Assembly: GCA_947454735.1 (NCBI GenBank) | Contig: CANGLK010000009.1 | Location: 1 to 43,670, forward strand | Length of the DNA: 43,670 nucleotides | Direction: 5' to 3' | Source of the DNA: Candidatus Nanopelagicaceae bacterium | GTDB lineage: Bacteria; Actinomycetota; Actinomycetes; Nanopelagicales; Nanopelagicaceae | In this document: positions 30,960-38,174 of the stretch, one piece after another | Numbering within the stretch: the first letter of the stretch is position 1 | Layout: the number at the start of each line of letters is the position of its first letter | Notes under the pieces: model-generated | The model's database searches: none | The model's input: the letters and a program-made list of their open reading frames with translations, nothing else | What the model was told of the DNA's origin: nothing | Translations under genes and position numbers: made by a program

Positions 30960-31892
30960 TTACTTTACCAATCCTGATGCTGACAAGAAGCTCTTCGCAA
31001 CTGTGTCTGCATCTTCGCCGAGAACGTCAACACGAGCGTTGAGGTTCTGCATTGTTGCATTGCTGATCTTTGCTGCAATTGGAGCCAAAGCCTTTACGAG
31101 CTGTGGGTACTTCTTTGCAGTTGCATCAGTCATTGTGATTGCAGCGTTGTAAGGTGGGAAGTAAGAGATATCTTCTGATGGCACCATCAAGCCAAGAGCT
31201 CCGATGCGTCCGTCAGTTGCGAATACTTCACCAACCATGCACTGTCCATCCTTTGTCGCCTGGTAGATAGCACCAGTATCAAGGACCTTAGTTGTGATAT
31301 TTGAATCTGAGATTGAGTAAGCCTTCTTAAAGCCTGCCCATCCATCGGGACGGCTCTGGAACTCTGACTCTACACACCATGCAGATCCTGCAGGAAGCTT
31401 CTTTGCGAGATCTGAGTATGTCTTGATGCCGTACTTAGTTGCATTTGCCTTTGTGATTGCCCATGCATAAGTATCATTAAATGAAGTCATAGGTCCCCAT
31501 GTGACCTTGTTCATCTTGTCGCCAGCGGCGACCTTGGTGTAAAGAGTGCTTGGAGCGATATTTACATCAGTCTGCTTCTGGTATACCAACCATGCTGTAC
31601 CTGTATATTCCCAGTACAAGTTGATATCTCCGCTGACCATAGCTTCACGAGTTGTTGAAGAACCCTTGATGTTTGTCTTATCAACGACAGTTCCACCGTT
31701 AGCGATGATGAACTGCTTCACTATCTTTGAAAGAACGATTGACTCTGTGAAGTCCTTCGAACCAACAATGACCTTAACTCCCTTGAGGGACTTTCCAGCT
31801 GCGTTAGCTGATGTTGATGTTGCGACTGTTCCGACAACTGCGAGAGCAATTGCAGCTGCAATAGCAACTACTTTGTGGCTTTTTACCTGCAT
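30960..31892 (-). CDS. Osmoprotectant/betaine-type ABC transporter substrate-binding protein
   Basis: 310 aa. Signal peptide of about 32 residues ending SANA/AGKS, without a lipobox Cys. The mature part is OpuAC/ProX-like: VIVGSKDFTESIVLSKIVKQF near 41-61, INLYWEYTGTAWLV near 96-109, and RIGALGLMVPSEDISYFPPYNAAIT near 218-242. The family binds quaternary amines such as glycine betaine, choline or carnitine in an aromatic cage; the Trp and Tyr in LYWEYTGTAW and SYFPPYN are candidates. AGGAAGG precedes the ATG. A catabolic rather than osmotic role is suggested by the enzymes encoded downstream. Confidence 0.88.
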   Translation of the reverse strand: MQVKSHKVVAIAAAIALAVVGTVATSTSANAAGKSLKGVKVIVGSKDFTESIVLSKIVKQFIIANGGTVVDKTNIKGSSTTREAMVSGDINLYWEYTGTAWLVYQKQTDVNIAPSTLYTKVAAGDKMNKVTWGPMTSFNDTYAWAITKANATKYGIKTYSDLAKKLPAGSAWCVESEFQSRPDGWAGFKKAYSISDSNITTKVLDTGAIYQATKDGQCMVGEVFATDGRIGALGLMVPSEDISYFPPYNAAITMTDATAKKYPQLVKALAPIAAKISNATMQNLNARVDVLGEDADTVAKSFLSASGLVK

Positions 31893-31911
31893 TTTTTACC
31901 CTTCCTAGGTA

Positions 31912-32703
31912 TTAAATCCCTCGTGGTCGAAGGAGTTCTTCAGCAGCACGTGCAAGCCAATCCATTGTGAATGCCACAATAACTGTGAGCACTCCTCCGG
32001 TGACTAGTACGAGCTCCCGATTGAGCTTTAGGCCAGGGATAATCAACGTCCCTAGACCTCCCCCGTTAACAAAGACACCTAATGTGGCGATGCCAACGGT
32101 AAGAATGAGTGTGGTGCGAACACCGGCCAGAATAACTGGCACAGCGAGTGGGAGTTCGATCTGACGAAGCGCTTGCTTAGGCGTCATACCCATACCCATC
32201 GCTGATTCGATAATAAATGGATCAATCTCTTGCAGGCCCACGATGGTGTTACGCAAGATAGGAAGGATTCCAAAGGCAGCAAAAGAGAAGATTGCAATCG
32301 GCTTTCCGAAGCCAAAGAGGATTCCAGCGATGATGAGGACGCCGACAGCAGGAAAAGCCTGTCCGATGTTGGCAAGAATCAAAACAATTGGTGTGAACTT
32401 CTTATAGCGACGACGGGTCAACAAGATTCCTGCAGGAACAGCGACGGCGAGAATCACTGCAGCAGATGCGAAGGAGAGGATGAGGTGATCCTGAATCGCT
32501 CTGAAGATAAATGCCTTGTTGATTGTTACTTTCTCGATGACATCAAGATGTGCGCGGCTCAAACTGAGCGCGAGTCCTAACGAGAGAAGAGCGATAAGAA
32601 TCGGTTGAATAATGAGTGAGCGATGGCGCTTAAAAATCAAACGAGCAGATTGCGAGTAGAGAGATCCCGCAGTCAGGTTTGGTTTTGCAAGTGCCTTTGC
32701 CAT
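31912..32703 (-). CDS. Osmoprotectant-type ABC transporter permease
   Basis: 263 aa with about six membrane helices. The binding-protein-dependent transport motif ESAMGMGMTPKQALRQIELPLAVP (EAA loop, about 150-173) contacts the ATPase. HLILSFASAAVILAVAVPAG and GILPILRNTIVGLQEIDP match OpuCB/OpuCD-type permeases. Compared with the other permease of this operon it has an extra 60-residue N-terminal extension with one further helix. It starts 2 nt after the ATPase gene stops and forms the transporter with the permease at 33664-34347. Confidence 0.9.
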   Translation of the reverse strand: MAKALAKPNLTAGSLYSQSARLIFKRHRSLIIQPILIALLSLGLALSLSRAHLDVIEKVTINKAFIFRAIQDHLILSFASAAVILAVAVPAGILLTRRRYKKFTPIVLILANIGQAFPAVGVLIIAGILFGFGKPIAIFSFAAFGILPILRNTIVGLQEIDPFIIESAMGMGMTPKQALRQIELPLAVPVILAGVRTTLILTVGIATLGVFVNGGGLGTLIIPGLKLNRELVLVTGGVLTVIVAFTMDWLARAAEELLRPRGI

Positions 32704-32705
32704 GG

Positions 32706-33671
32706 TTACTGAGCTCCTGCACGTGTGTGAGAGATTGCACTTTGGAGAGCTTCAAATGTGAGGTGGCCTTTTGTGCCGACGTTAATCGCCTTTGCGCCAG
32801 TAATGAAACCTTCCATCGCCTCGCGAAGAGTTGCTGTCTCAGGAAGTGTTGGGCCGTCAGCAGTTCCTGATGCAAGGCTGACGCTTGCAAGTGAAACTAG
32901 TCCGAGCATACGAACACTTGCAGCTTCTCCTACAAAACTTTCAACTTTCTTCGTTGCAGGTGCAGAGAGAATCTCAAGTGGAGTTCCATACTGCTCAACC
33001 TTTGACTGCTCTGAGAGAACTGCGATGCGATCTCCAAGGAGAAGCGCTTCTTCAAAGTCGTGAGTAACGAAGACAACAGTCTTCTTGAGTTCGCGCTGAA
33101 GTGCACGGAACTCTTTCTGAAGACGAACACGAGTAATCGGATCTGTTGCACCGAATGGTTCATCCATCAGAAGTACAGCTGGGTCAGCAGCAAGTGCTCG
33201 CGCAACACCAACGCGCTGCTGTTGTCCACCTGAGAGTTGCTTTGGATAGCGCGCACCGTATTCAGATGGATCGAGTCCTACGAGCTCAAGGAGTTCGTTT
33301 ACTCGTGCCCTTGTCTTTGTCTTATCCCAACCTAGGAGTTGTGGAACAGTCGCAACATTGTCTGCAATTGTCATATGTGGAAAGAGGCCGATTTGCTGAA
33401 TTACATAGCCGATATTTCGACGTAGTTCATGCGCTGGAGTCTTTGTTACATCCTCGCCGCCGATGACGATACGTCCTGACGATGGCTCGATAATGCGGTT
33501 TATCATCTTCATCGTTGTGGTCTTGCCGCAACCTGAAGGACCAACGAATACGACGCACTCACCTGCGGGGATTACAAGGTTGAACTCAGATACCGCATCC
33601 TTCGCGGTATTGGGATAGCGCTTGGTCAGCTTCTCGAGACGAATTTCTTGACCGTGAGTTGTACTAGACAC
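32706..33671 (-). CDS. Osmoprotectant-type ABC transporter ATPase
   Basis: 321 aa. Walker A GPSGCGKTT near residues 38-46, Q-loop GYVIQQIGLFPHMT, signature LSGGQQQRVGVARAL, Walker B VLLMDEPFGATDP and H-loop VFVTHDFEEAL are all present. The match is to the OpuCA/ProV group. The C-terminal 70 residues are a regulatory-type tail (EKVESF-like segment, then LREAMEGFITGAKAINV) that looks like a single degenerate CBS half rather than a full CBS pair. It overlaps the first permease gene by 8 nt (33664-33671). Confidence 0.92.
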   Translation of the reverse strand: MSSTTHGQEIRLEKLTKRYPNTAKDAVSEFNLVIPAGECVVFVGPSGCGKTTTMKMINRIIEPSSGRIVIGGEDVTKTPAHELRRNIGYVIQQIGLFPHMTIADNVATVPQLLGWDKTKTRARVNELLELVGLDPSEYGARYPKQLSGGQQQRVGVARALAADPAVLLMDEPFGATDPITRVRLQKEFRALQRELKKTVVFVTHDFEEALLLGDRIAVLSEQSKVEQYGTPLEILSAPATKKVESFVGEAASVRMLGLVSLASVSLASGTADGPTLPETATLREAMEGFITGAKAINVGTKGHLTFEALQSAISHTRAGAQ

Positions 33672-34347
33672 GAAGCCCCCTTGGAGTTGTTACGCGACGG
33701 ATAAGAACAAAGACTCCATCGAAGATCAGCGCGAGCAGAGTGATGCCGAACGCTCCTACGAGAGTTTGATTCATAGAGTTGAATGAACCTAGATTTGCAA
33801 GACCACTAAAGAGATAATCACCAAGTCCTGGACCGCCGACATATGCAGCAATTGCTGAGATGCCGAAAATCAACATCGCAGAAACACGAATGCCGACAAT
33901 GATGACCGGCCATGCAAGTGGAAATTGAATCTTGCGAAGAATAGTTAATGGGCGCATTCCCATAGCTGCAGCAGATTCCATAATCGCTGGCTCTACAGAT
34001 CGAAGGCCAACAATTGTGTTTCGTACTACCGGAAGTTGTCCGTAAAGGACGAGTGCAATAACTGCTGGCAACCAACCCAAACCAAATGGACCGATGAAGA
34101 AGATAAACATTGCAAGTGATGGGATTGTGAAAACGATAGACCAGAAGCTGGTAACGATTTCAGAGACTGTCGTTGATTTCCAGACAAGTAAACCTGTAAC
34201 GATTGCAATGATTGAAACAAGAGTCATTACTAATAAAACTAATTCAATCTGCGCAATGACATCGTGAATAATCTTTTCGCGTTGTACCGAAATAAATTGC
34301 AAGAGATTCGGCGGCGTTAGCGGCACCAGAAAGTCTTCCATCTTCAT
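33664..34347 (-). CDS. Osmoprotectant-type ABC transporter permease, first gene of the operon
   Basis: 227 aa, about five to six membrane helices. The EAA loop MESAAAMGMRPLTILRKIQFPLAWP lies near residues 142-166; PVVRNTIVGLRSVEPAIMES precedes it. It pairs with the permease at 31912-32703. First gene of the minus-strand operon, divergent from iclR with 66 bp between starts. ATG 34347 (MKMEDF) or the next ATG 34341 may be used; AGGAG lies 11 nt before the first, so 34347 is tentative. Confidence 0.9.
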   Translation of the reverse strand: MKMEDFLVPLTPPNLLQFISVQREKIIHDVIAQIELVLLVMTLVSIIAIVTGLLVWKSTTVSEIVTSFWSIVFTIPSLAMFIFFIGPFGLGWLPAVIALVLYGQLPVVRNTIVGLRSVEPAIMESAAAMGMRPLTILRKIQFPLAWPVIIVGIRVSAMLIFGISAIAAYVGGPGLGDYLFSGLANLGSFNSMNQTLVGAFGITLLALIFDGVFVLIRRVTTPRGLRV

Positions 34348-34374
34348 GCGAGCATCTTGCTCCTGCGAATTGGC

Positions 34375-34414
34375 CGTTGCAATAGGCGCACCGAGAGTTG
34401 TATTATTTGCAACG
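34375..34414. promoter_or_regulatory. IclR/operon divergent control region with CGTTGCAA inverted repeat
   Basis: CGTTGCAA (34375-34382) and TTGCAACG (34407-34414) are a perfect 8-bp inverted repeat with centres 32 bp apart (three turns). The plus-strand -10 TATTAT (34401-34406) lies between them and is followed by 7 nt and the iclR GTG at 34414, so the right arm covers the transcription start of a leaderless iclR message. This is a good candidate for IclR autoregulation and operon control. Confidence 0.6.
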
Positions 34415-35181
34415 TGCCTAATTCACTCGTGCGTAATAACGGTTTAGAGCGAGATCTCGAAATAATCGAGGCTGTTGCTGCAGCATCACCCGTTCCCCAG
34501 CGCAATGGAGACCTTGCAATCGCTACATCACGCGAGAAGAGTCAGATTTCGCGCGCTGTTTCTCGCTTGTTAGATAACGGTTTGTTACTTAGACAGGGTG
34601 CCGGTGTCATCGTTGGTCCGCGCCTTTATGCAATGGCGCGATACACATTCGAAGCACAGCTCGTCACTGCGGCCAGAGGTGAGCTTCACGGCCTTGTACA
34701 TAAACTTGGCGAAACTGTTCATATGACCGTTCTGCAAGGTTTAGAAGTTGTCACGATTCATTCTGAGTCACCTGCCCACGGTTTTCGTGCGCTGAGTTGG
34801 ATGGGTGTAACAGCGCCTTCTTATATGACTTCATCTGGTCGCGTACTTCTATCGGGGCTCGATGATGATCAGATTGAACGCATCTACCCACTCAAGAAGA
34901 AGATCGATGGCGCTCCCCCTCTCTGTCTGACAAAGAATGGTGATGAGCTCATCAAAGTAATACATCAGATTCGCAAGGATGGATTTGCAACCGTCAATGA
35001 AGAGTATGAACCAGGACTCGTTGGAGCCTCTGTACCAATTCGTGATTTCAGTGGTTCAATTGTCGCGGCGATCAACGTCGCTGCACCAAAAGCTAGATTT
35101 GAAAGCAATCTCATAGCTGCGGCAAATGAGATGAAGGCCGCATCAGAACGTATAACAAAGAAACTAACTCACACCAAGTAA
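34414..35181 (+). CDS. IclR-family transcriptional regulator
   Basis: 255 aa from GTG 34414. The N-terminal winged helix (about 5-65: LERDLEIIEAVAA, then SREKSQISRAVSRLLDNGLLLRQGAG) is followed by the IclR effector domain (GETVHMTVLQGLEVVTIHSE, SYMTSSGRVLLSGL, FATVNEEYEPGLVGASVPIRDFSG, SIVAAINVAAP). A longer frame from 34357 exists, but TATTAT ends exactly 7 nt before the GTG, supporting the internal start. IclR proteins sense a pathway metabolite, often a small carboxylate, and commonly control divergent catabolic operons. It is divergent from the betaine-type transport and Fae operon and upstream of the iron-dependent alcohol dehydrogenase, so it probably controls both. Confidence 0.88.
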   Translation: MPNSLVRNNGLERDLEIIEAVAAASPVPQRNGDLAIATSREKSQISRAVSRLLDNGLLLRQGAGVIVGPRLYAMARYTFEAQLVTAARGELHGLVHKLGETVHMTVLQGLEVVTIHSESPAHGFRALSWMGVTAPSYMTSSGRVLLSGLDDDQIERIYPLKKKIDGAPPLCLTKNGDELIKVIHQIRKDGFATVNEEYEPGLVGASVPIRDFSGSIVAAINVAAPKARFESNLIAAANEMKAASERITKKLTHTK

Positions 35182-35210
35182 CAACATCAACCACGAGATA
35201 AAAAAGGCAG

Positions 35211-36350
35211 ATGATGAATACATTCACACTTACACCTGGCTCAGTTAATATTCGCTTCGGAGCAGGTTCTGTTGCACAACTTCCTGAAGTTGTTGCTGGG
35301 CTCAATAAGAAGAAGGTTTTCATCGTCACAGATCCCGGTGTTGCATCTGCTGGAGTTCTTGCAAAGGTTGAAGCCATTCTCGCCTCAGCTGGCATAGAAA
35401 CAGCGTCATACACTGACATTAAGCCCAATCCAACGACGACCTTGATTGATGCTGCTGCCAAGGCTGGCGTGGCATTCGGGGCAGATTGCATCGTCGCACT
35501 CGGTGGAGGATCATCTCTCGACTCATCAAAGGGAATTGCTCTCGTTGTTGCAAATCCAACATTTTCTTCAGCAAAGTTTGATTACTCAATTACTCCAGAC
35601 CGCCCTGCCGTTCCAATCATTGCTATTCCGACAACATCAGGAACTGGCTCTGAAACAAATAACTGGGGCGTCATCGATGATCCCATTCGTCAATGCAAGT
35701 TCTATGTTGGCGATGTGAGCACCACACCTGTCGTAGCAATCCTCGATCCAGAGCTCACACTTGGACTACCTTCTCGCCCAACAGCAGGTACAGGAATCGA
35801 TGCGCTGACACATGCAATTGAATCTCTCACTTCTAAGGGAAGCTCACCCGTCTCTGAGGCATATGCCCATCAGGCGGTAAAGCTGATCTCTCGTGCACTG
35901 CCTATCGCAGTAAAAGATGGCCAGAACGTTGATGCACGTGGCGATATGTTGATGGGTGCTCACCTAGCAGGACTTGCACTTACATTGTCAGGTCTTGGAT
36001 TAGTTCACGGTATCGCTCACTCTGTCTCTGCTCATGTTGGCGCAGCACATGGTGAAGCACTTGCAACCGTACTTCCAGAGGTAATGCAATTTAATGCTCG
36101 CGAAGTTAGTGACATCTATGCAACCGTTGGAAACGATATGGGAGTCTCCGCAAACTCTGACACCGCAATTGAGGCTGTTCGTGATCTCTCAGATTCAATC
36201 AGCATCCGCAATTCACTCTCTCATTACGGGGTTACGCAGGCGATGGTCTCAGATATTGCCAAGACTGTTCTCGCTGACTCAGTCACTGGAAACAATCCAA
36301 TTGCGCCGAGCGCTGGTGAGGTCGAGGGAATCCTTACTTCACGCCTCTAA
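35211..36350 (+). CDS. Iron-containing alcohol dehydrogenase
   Basis: 379 aa. The N-terminal NAD domain has the GGGSSLDSSKG loop (98-108); IPTTSGTGSETNNWGV (139-154) follows. The metal ligands are D197 and H201 (GIDALTHAIE), H266 (GLVHGIAH) and H280 (GAAHGE), typical of group III Fe-dependent dehydrogenases. The family reduces aldehydes or oxidises alcohols, including methanol/formaldehyde in some members, 1,3-propanediol and hydroxyacids. Start is ATG 35211 or 35214, with AAAAAGG upstream. It lies 29 nt after iclR on the same strand and probably belongs to the same regulon as the Fae operon, where it could reduce an aldehyde intermediate (inference). Confidence 0.9.
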   Translation: MMNTFTLTPGSVNIRFGAGSVAQLPEVVAGLNKKKVFIVTDPGVASAGVLAKVEAILASAGIETASYTDIKPNPTTTLIDAAAKAGVAFGADCIVALGGGSSLDSSKGIALVVANPTFSSAKFDYSITPDRPAVPIIAIPTTSGTGSETNNWGVIDDPIRQCKFYVGDVSTTPVVAILDPELTLGLPSRPTAGTGIDALTHAIESLTSKGSSPVSEAYAHQAVKLISRALPIAVKDGQNVDARGDMLMGAHLAGLALTLSGLGLVHGIAHSVSAHVGAAHGEALATVLPEVMQFNAREVSDIYATVGNDMGVSANSDTAIEAVRDLSDSISIRNSLSHYGVTQAMVSDIAKTVLADSVTGNNPIAPSAGEVEGILTSRL

Positions 36351-36366
36351 ACCAAGGATAAATCAT

Positions 36367-36398
36367 GTAGTTGAAATTTCAACTACTTCTGCTATCTT
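36367..36398 (+). promoter_or_regulatory. Perfect 20-bp palindrome overlapping the dioxygenase promoter
   Basis: GTAGTTGAAA (36367-36376) is followed directly by its exact reverse complement TTTCAACTAC (36377-36386). The -35 TTGAAA (36371-36376) lies inside it; 16 bp later comes the -10 TATCTT (36393-36398), then 6 nt and the ATG at 36405, a leaderless start. The palindrome looks like a MarR- or similar-type repressor operator; no regulator gene is adjacent. Confidence 0.72.
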
Positions 36399-36404
36399 TC
36401 GTCT

Positions 36405-37181
36405 ATGACAACGAAGATGCCGGCGCTCTACATCGGACATGGCGCACCGCTACTCCTTGATGATCCCGTCTGGAGCGGTGAACTCGCTGCGATTGCAAAG
36501 AAGTTTGATAAGCCCAAGGCGATCTTGATTATCTCGGCTCACTGGGAATCTGCACCTATTGCAATCACCAGCCCTTACGCTGGTACTCCGCTTGTCTATG
36601 ACTTCGGTGGCTTTGCACAAAAGTTCTTTGAGATGACTTATGAGACTCCTGATGCGACAGCTCTAGCTGCACGTATCTCTTCAATGATGCCTAAATCAGA
36701 TCCACTACATGAATCAAAGCGTGGACTCGATCACGGTGCATGGGTTCCGTTACGCGTGATGTATCCAGATCACGACATTCCTGTTCTGCAGATGTCTATG
36801 CCTACATCAGATCCTGGCAAGCTCATTGAGATTGGTCGTCGCCTTGCACCATTGCGCGATGAAGGTGTTCTTATTATTGGTTCTGGCTTTATGACGCATG
36901 GACTGCCATACCTTCGCGATTGGTCTATCAATGCGAAGGCACCGGGTTGGTCTTCAGAGTTTGATACATGGGCTGCAGAGCGCCTTGCAAAGGGTGATAT
37001 CGATTCACTTGCCGCATATAAAGATTTAGCTCCAGCAGTGCAGTATGCCCATCCCACTGTCGAACACTTCACGCCGCTCTTTGTCACACTCGGTGCAGGA
37101 GATGATATCGATGCAGCACCAGAGACACTTATTGAAGGCTTCTGGATGGGGCTTTCAAAGCGTTCGCTACTCGTTGCCTAA
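36405..37181 (+). CDS. LigB-family extradiol dioxygenase (DODA/YgiD-like)
   Basis: 258 aa. Class III extradiol ring-cleavage fold. Metal ligands and active-site residues appear in ALYIGHGAPLLLDD (His near 12), ILIISAHWES (His near 46) and YAHPTVEHFTPLFV (His near 218 and 223), with DHGAWVPLRVMYP near 110. YgiD/DODA members use Zn2+ or Fe2+ and cleave catechols such as 4,5-DOPA. The physiological substrate in heterotrophic bacteria is often unknown. It carries its own promoter and palindrome, so it is probably controlled separately from the preceding iclR and dehydrogenase genes. It ends 1 nt from the stop of the convergent kinase gene. Confidence 0.86.
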   Translation: MTTKMPALYIGHGAPLLLDDPVWSGELAAIAKKFDKPKAILIISAHWESAPIAITSPYAGTPLVYDFGGFAQKFFEMTYETPDATALAARISSMMPKSDPLHESKRGLDHGAWVPLRVMYPDHDIPVLQMSMPTSDPGKLIEIGRRLAPLRDEGVLIIGSGFMTHGLPYLRDWSINAKAPGWSSEFDTWAAERLAKGDIDSLAAYKDLAPAVQYAHPTVEHFTPLFVTLGAGDDIDAAPETLIEGFWMGLSKRSLLVA

Positions 37182-37748
37182 TTAAAGATTAAAGGATGCG
37201 AGATAGTTAATGGCCGCAAGTAAGTCTTTCTCACCTTTAATCTCAATCCATAACTGCCTTCGTTCCTTTTCGGCTTCTTCTGCCAATTGGCGAAGTTGCT
37301 CTTCATATGAGGCATGCTGTGTCCACGTCCACCTGATGATGTTCTTATAAGGACTCCATCGCAAGAGATTGAGGATGCTCTCTCGATTCCCGTTCCAGAG
37401 TTCTTCCCGCGTGAGTGCGCGACGAAGTGAGCGCTTGATAACACGTGACATCACCTCTGCCTTAGGCAAGTTAAACCAGATCACAACATCAGCGCGAGAG
37501 ATGATGAGATCGCCTAGTTTGCTGAGGTAATTTCCATCGACAATCCAACCATTAGCTATCTTCTCTGAGCGTTCAAGGGATTCACTGACCTCGCTCTTAA
37601 AGAGTTCATACGGTTTCTCTTGCCAATTCGGGAGATGGAAGACTCCATCGAGCTCTATTGCAGGGTATCCGAGCTCTTCTTCAAGCCGCTTTGCAAAGGT
37701 GCTTTTACCTGATCCAGAGCAACCCATCAACGCAATCTTCATATTCAC
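37182..37748 (-). CDS. P-loop kinase, FlaR/adenylate-kinase-like
   Basis: 188 aa. The Walker A motif MGCSGSGKSTFAKRL is near residues 9-22. DGVFHLPNWQEKP near 34-46 and WIVDGNYLSKLGDLIISRADVVIWFNLP near 68-96 are typical of topology-modulation (FlaR)-type nucleotide kinases. The C-terminus is helical and charged. The protein probably phosphorylates a small molecule in the cytoplasm; the substrate is not predictable. The start is GTG 37748 with AAGGAG 7 nt upstream, giving MNMK; the ATG at 37742 is possible but further from the ribosome binding site. Confidence 0.75.
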   Translation of the reverse strand: MNMKIALMGCSGSGKSTFAKRLEEELGYPAIELDGVFHLPNWQEKPYELFKSEVSESLERSEKIANGWIVDGNYLSKLGDLIISRADVVIWFNLPKAEVMSRVIKRSLRRALTREELWNGNRESILNLLRWSPYKNIIRWTWTQHASYEEQLRQLAEEAEKERRQLWIEIKGEKDLLAAINYLASFNL

Positions 37749-37846
37749 ATAGTAACTCCTTAGCGAATCTATCCACAGGCGATGTCAGAAAAACATTGTG
37801 AAATAGAAAGGAGTTCTATCTTTCGCCAACTTCCGCTCCCTAACCA

Positions 37847-37878
37847 ATTCGGATCCGTCACTCAAGTGAAACCCGAAT
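37847..37878. other. Nested hairpin in the 37749-38174 gap
   Basis: Outer pair ATTCGG (37847-37852)/CCGAAT (37873-37878) and inner TCACT/AGTGA around a CA turn. It lies about 40 nt before the ribosome binding site of the 33-codon ORF and may be part of its leader, or an operator-like palindrome. Confidence 0.35.
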
Positions 37879-37919
37879 CTCTCTGAGACTTTTGTCGCAG
37901 AGTAGAGAAGGGAGGAGTT

Positions 37920-38021
37920 ATGAAGATTCTCGATTGGCTCTCGCTCATTACCGCGATTGGCAAACTGGTATATCTAGCAATAGAAATCAGGAACGCCCGC
38001 CGCGGAAACGACGGGCGCTAG
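37920..38021 (+). CDS. Possible 33-residue hydrophobic peptide
   Basis: 33 codons, too short for usual ORF calling. The reading is MKILDWLSLITAIGKLV followed by YLAIEIRNARRGNDGR and TAG. It has one hydrophobic helix (residues about 6-24) and a basic tail. The layout (short polar start, D-W-L-S-L-I, hydrophobic core, positively charged end) resembles small holin-like or type I toxin peptides. The ribosome binding site GGGAGGAG ends 4 nt before the ATG and is among the strongest seen in this window. A GC hairpin CGCCCG/CGGGCG (37994-38017) overlaps the stop codon. No homologue is recognised; expression is unproven. Confidence 0.4.
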   Translation: MKILDWLSLITAIGKLVYLAIEIRNARRGNDGR

Positions 38022-38049
38022 CCTAAGAAATCTTCCTTAACGGGGAAGT

Positions 38050-38101
38050 GGCTGAGCCGCTATCGGAATTGATGAGAATCAACTACGGTGGCGGTTCAGT
38101 C
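38050..38101. other. Long imperfect stem-loop in the intergenic gap
   Basis: GGCTGAGCCGC (38050-38060) pairs with GCGGTTCAGTC (38091-38101) at 9 of 11 positions plus wobbles, and TTGAT/ATCAA around GAGA (about 38069-38082) forms an inner hairpin. It may be a small structured RNA or the 3' end of the peptide transcript. A short reading frame (GTG 38048 to TAG 38128, 26 codons, ending VVVKITLNP) overlaps it. The rest of 38022-38174 shows nothing else I can support. Confidence 0.3.
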
Positions 38102-38174
38102 GTTGTGAAGATTACTCTCAATCCATAGCGGGCTCAACAGATTTGGACTCTTGAAGCGAACTACTTTACGTTGA

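Noticed and set aside
38041-38110. tRNA-like stretch (GTGGCTGAGC with later GGTTCAGTC)
   Set aside because: No acceptor stem or anticodon arm, and the TPsiC-like loop lacks the conserved A58.
37749-38174. Mobile-element or prophage remnant in the gap
   Set aside because: No transposase, integrase, terminal repeats or target duplications were found; only short ORFs and hairpins.
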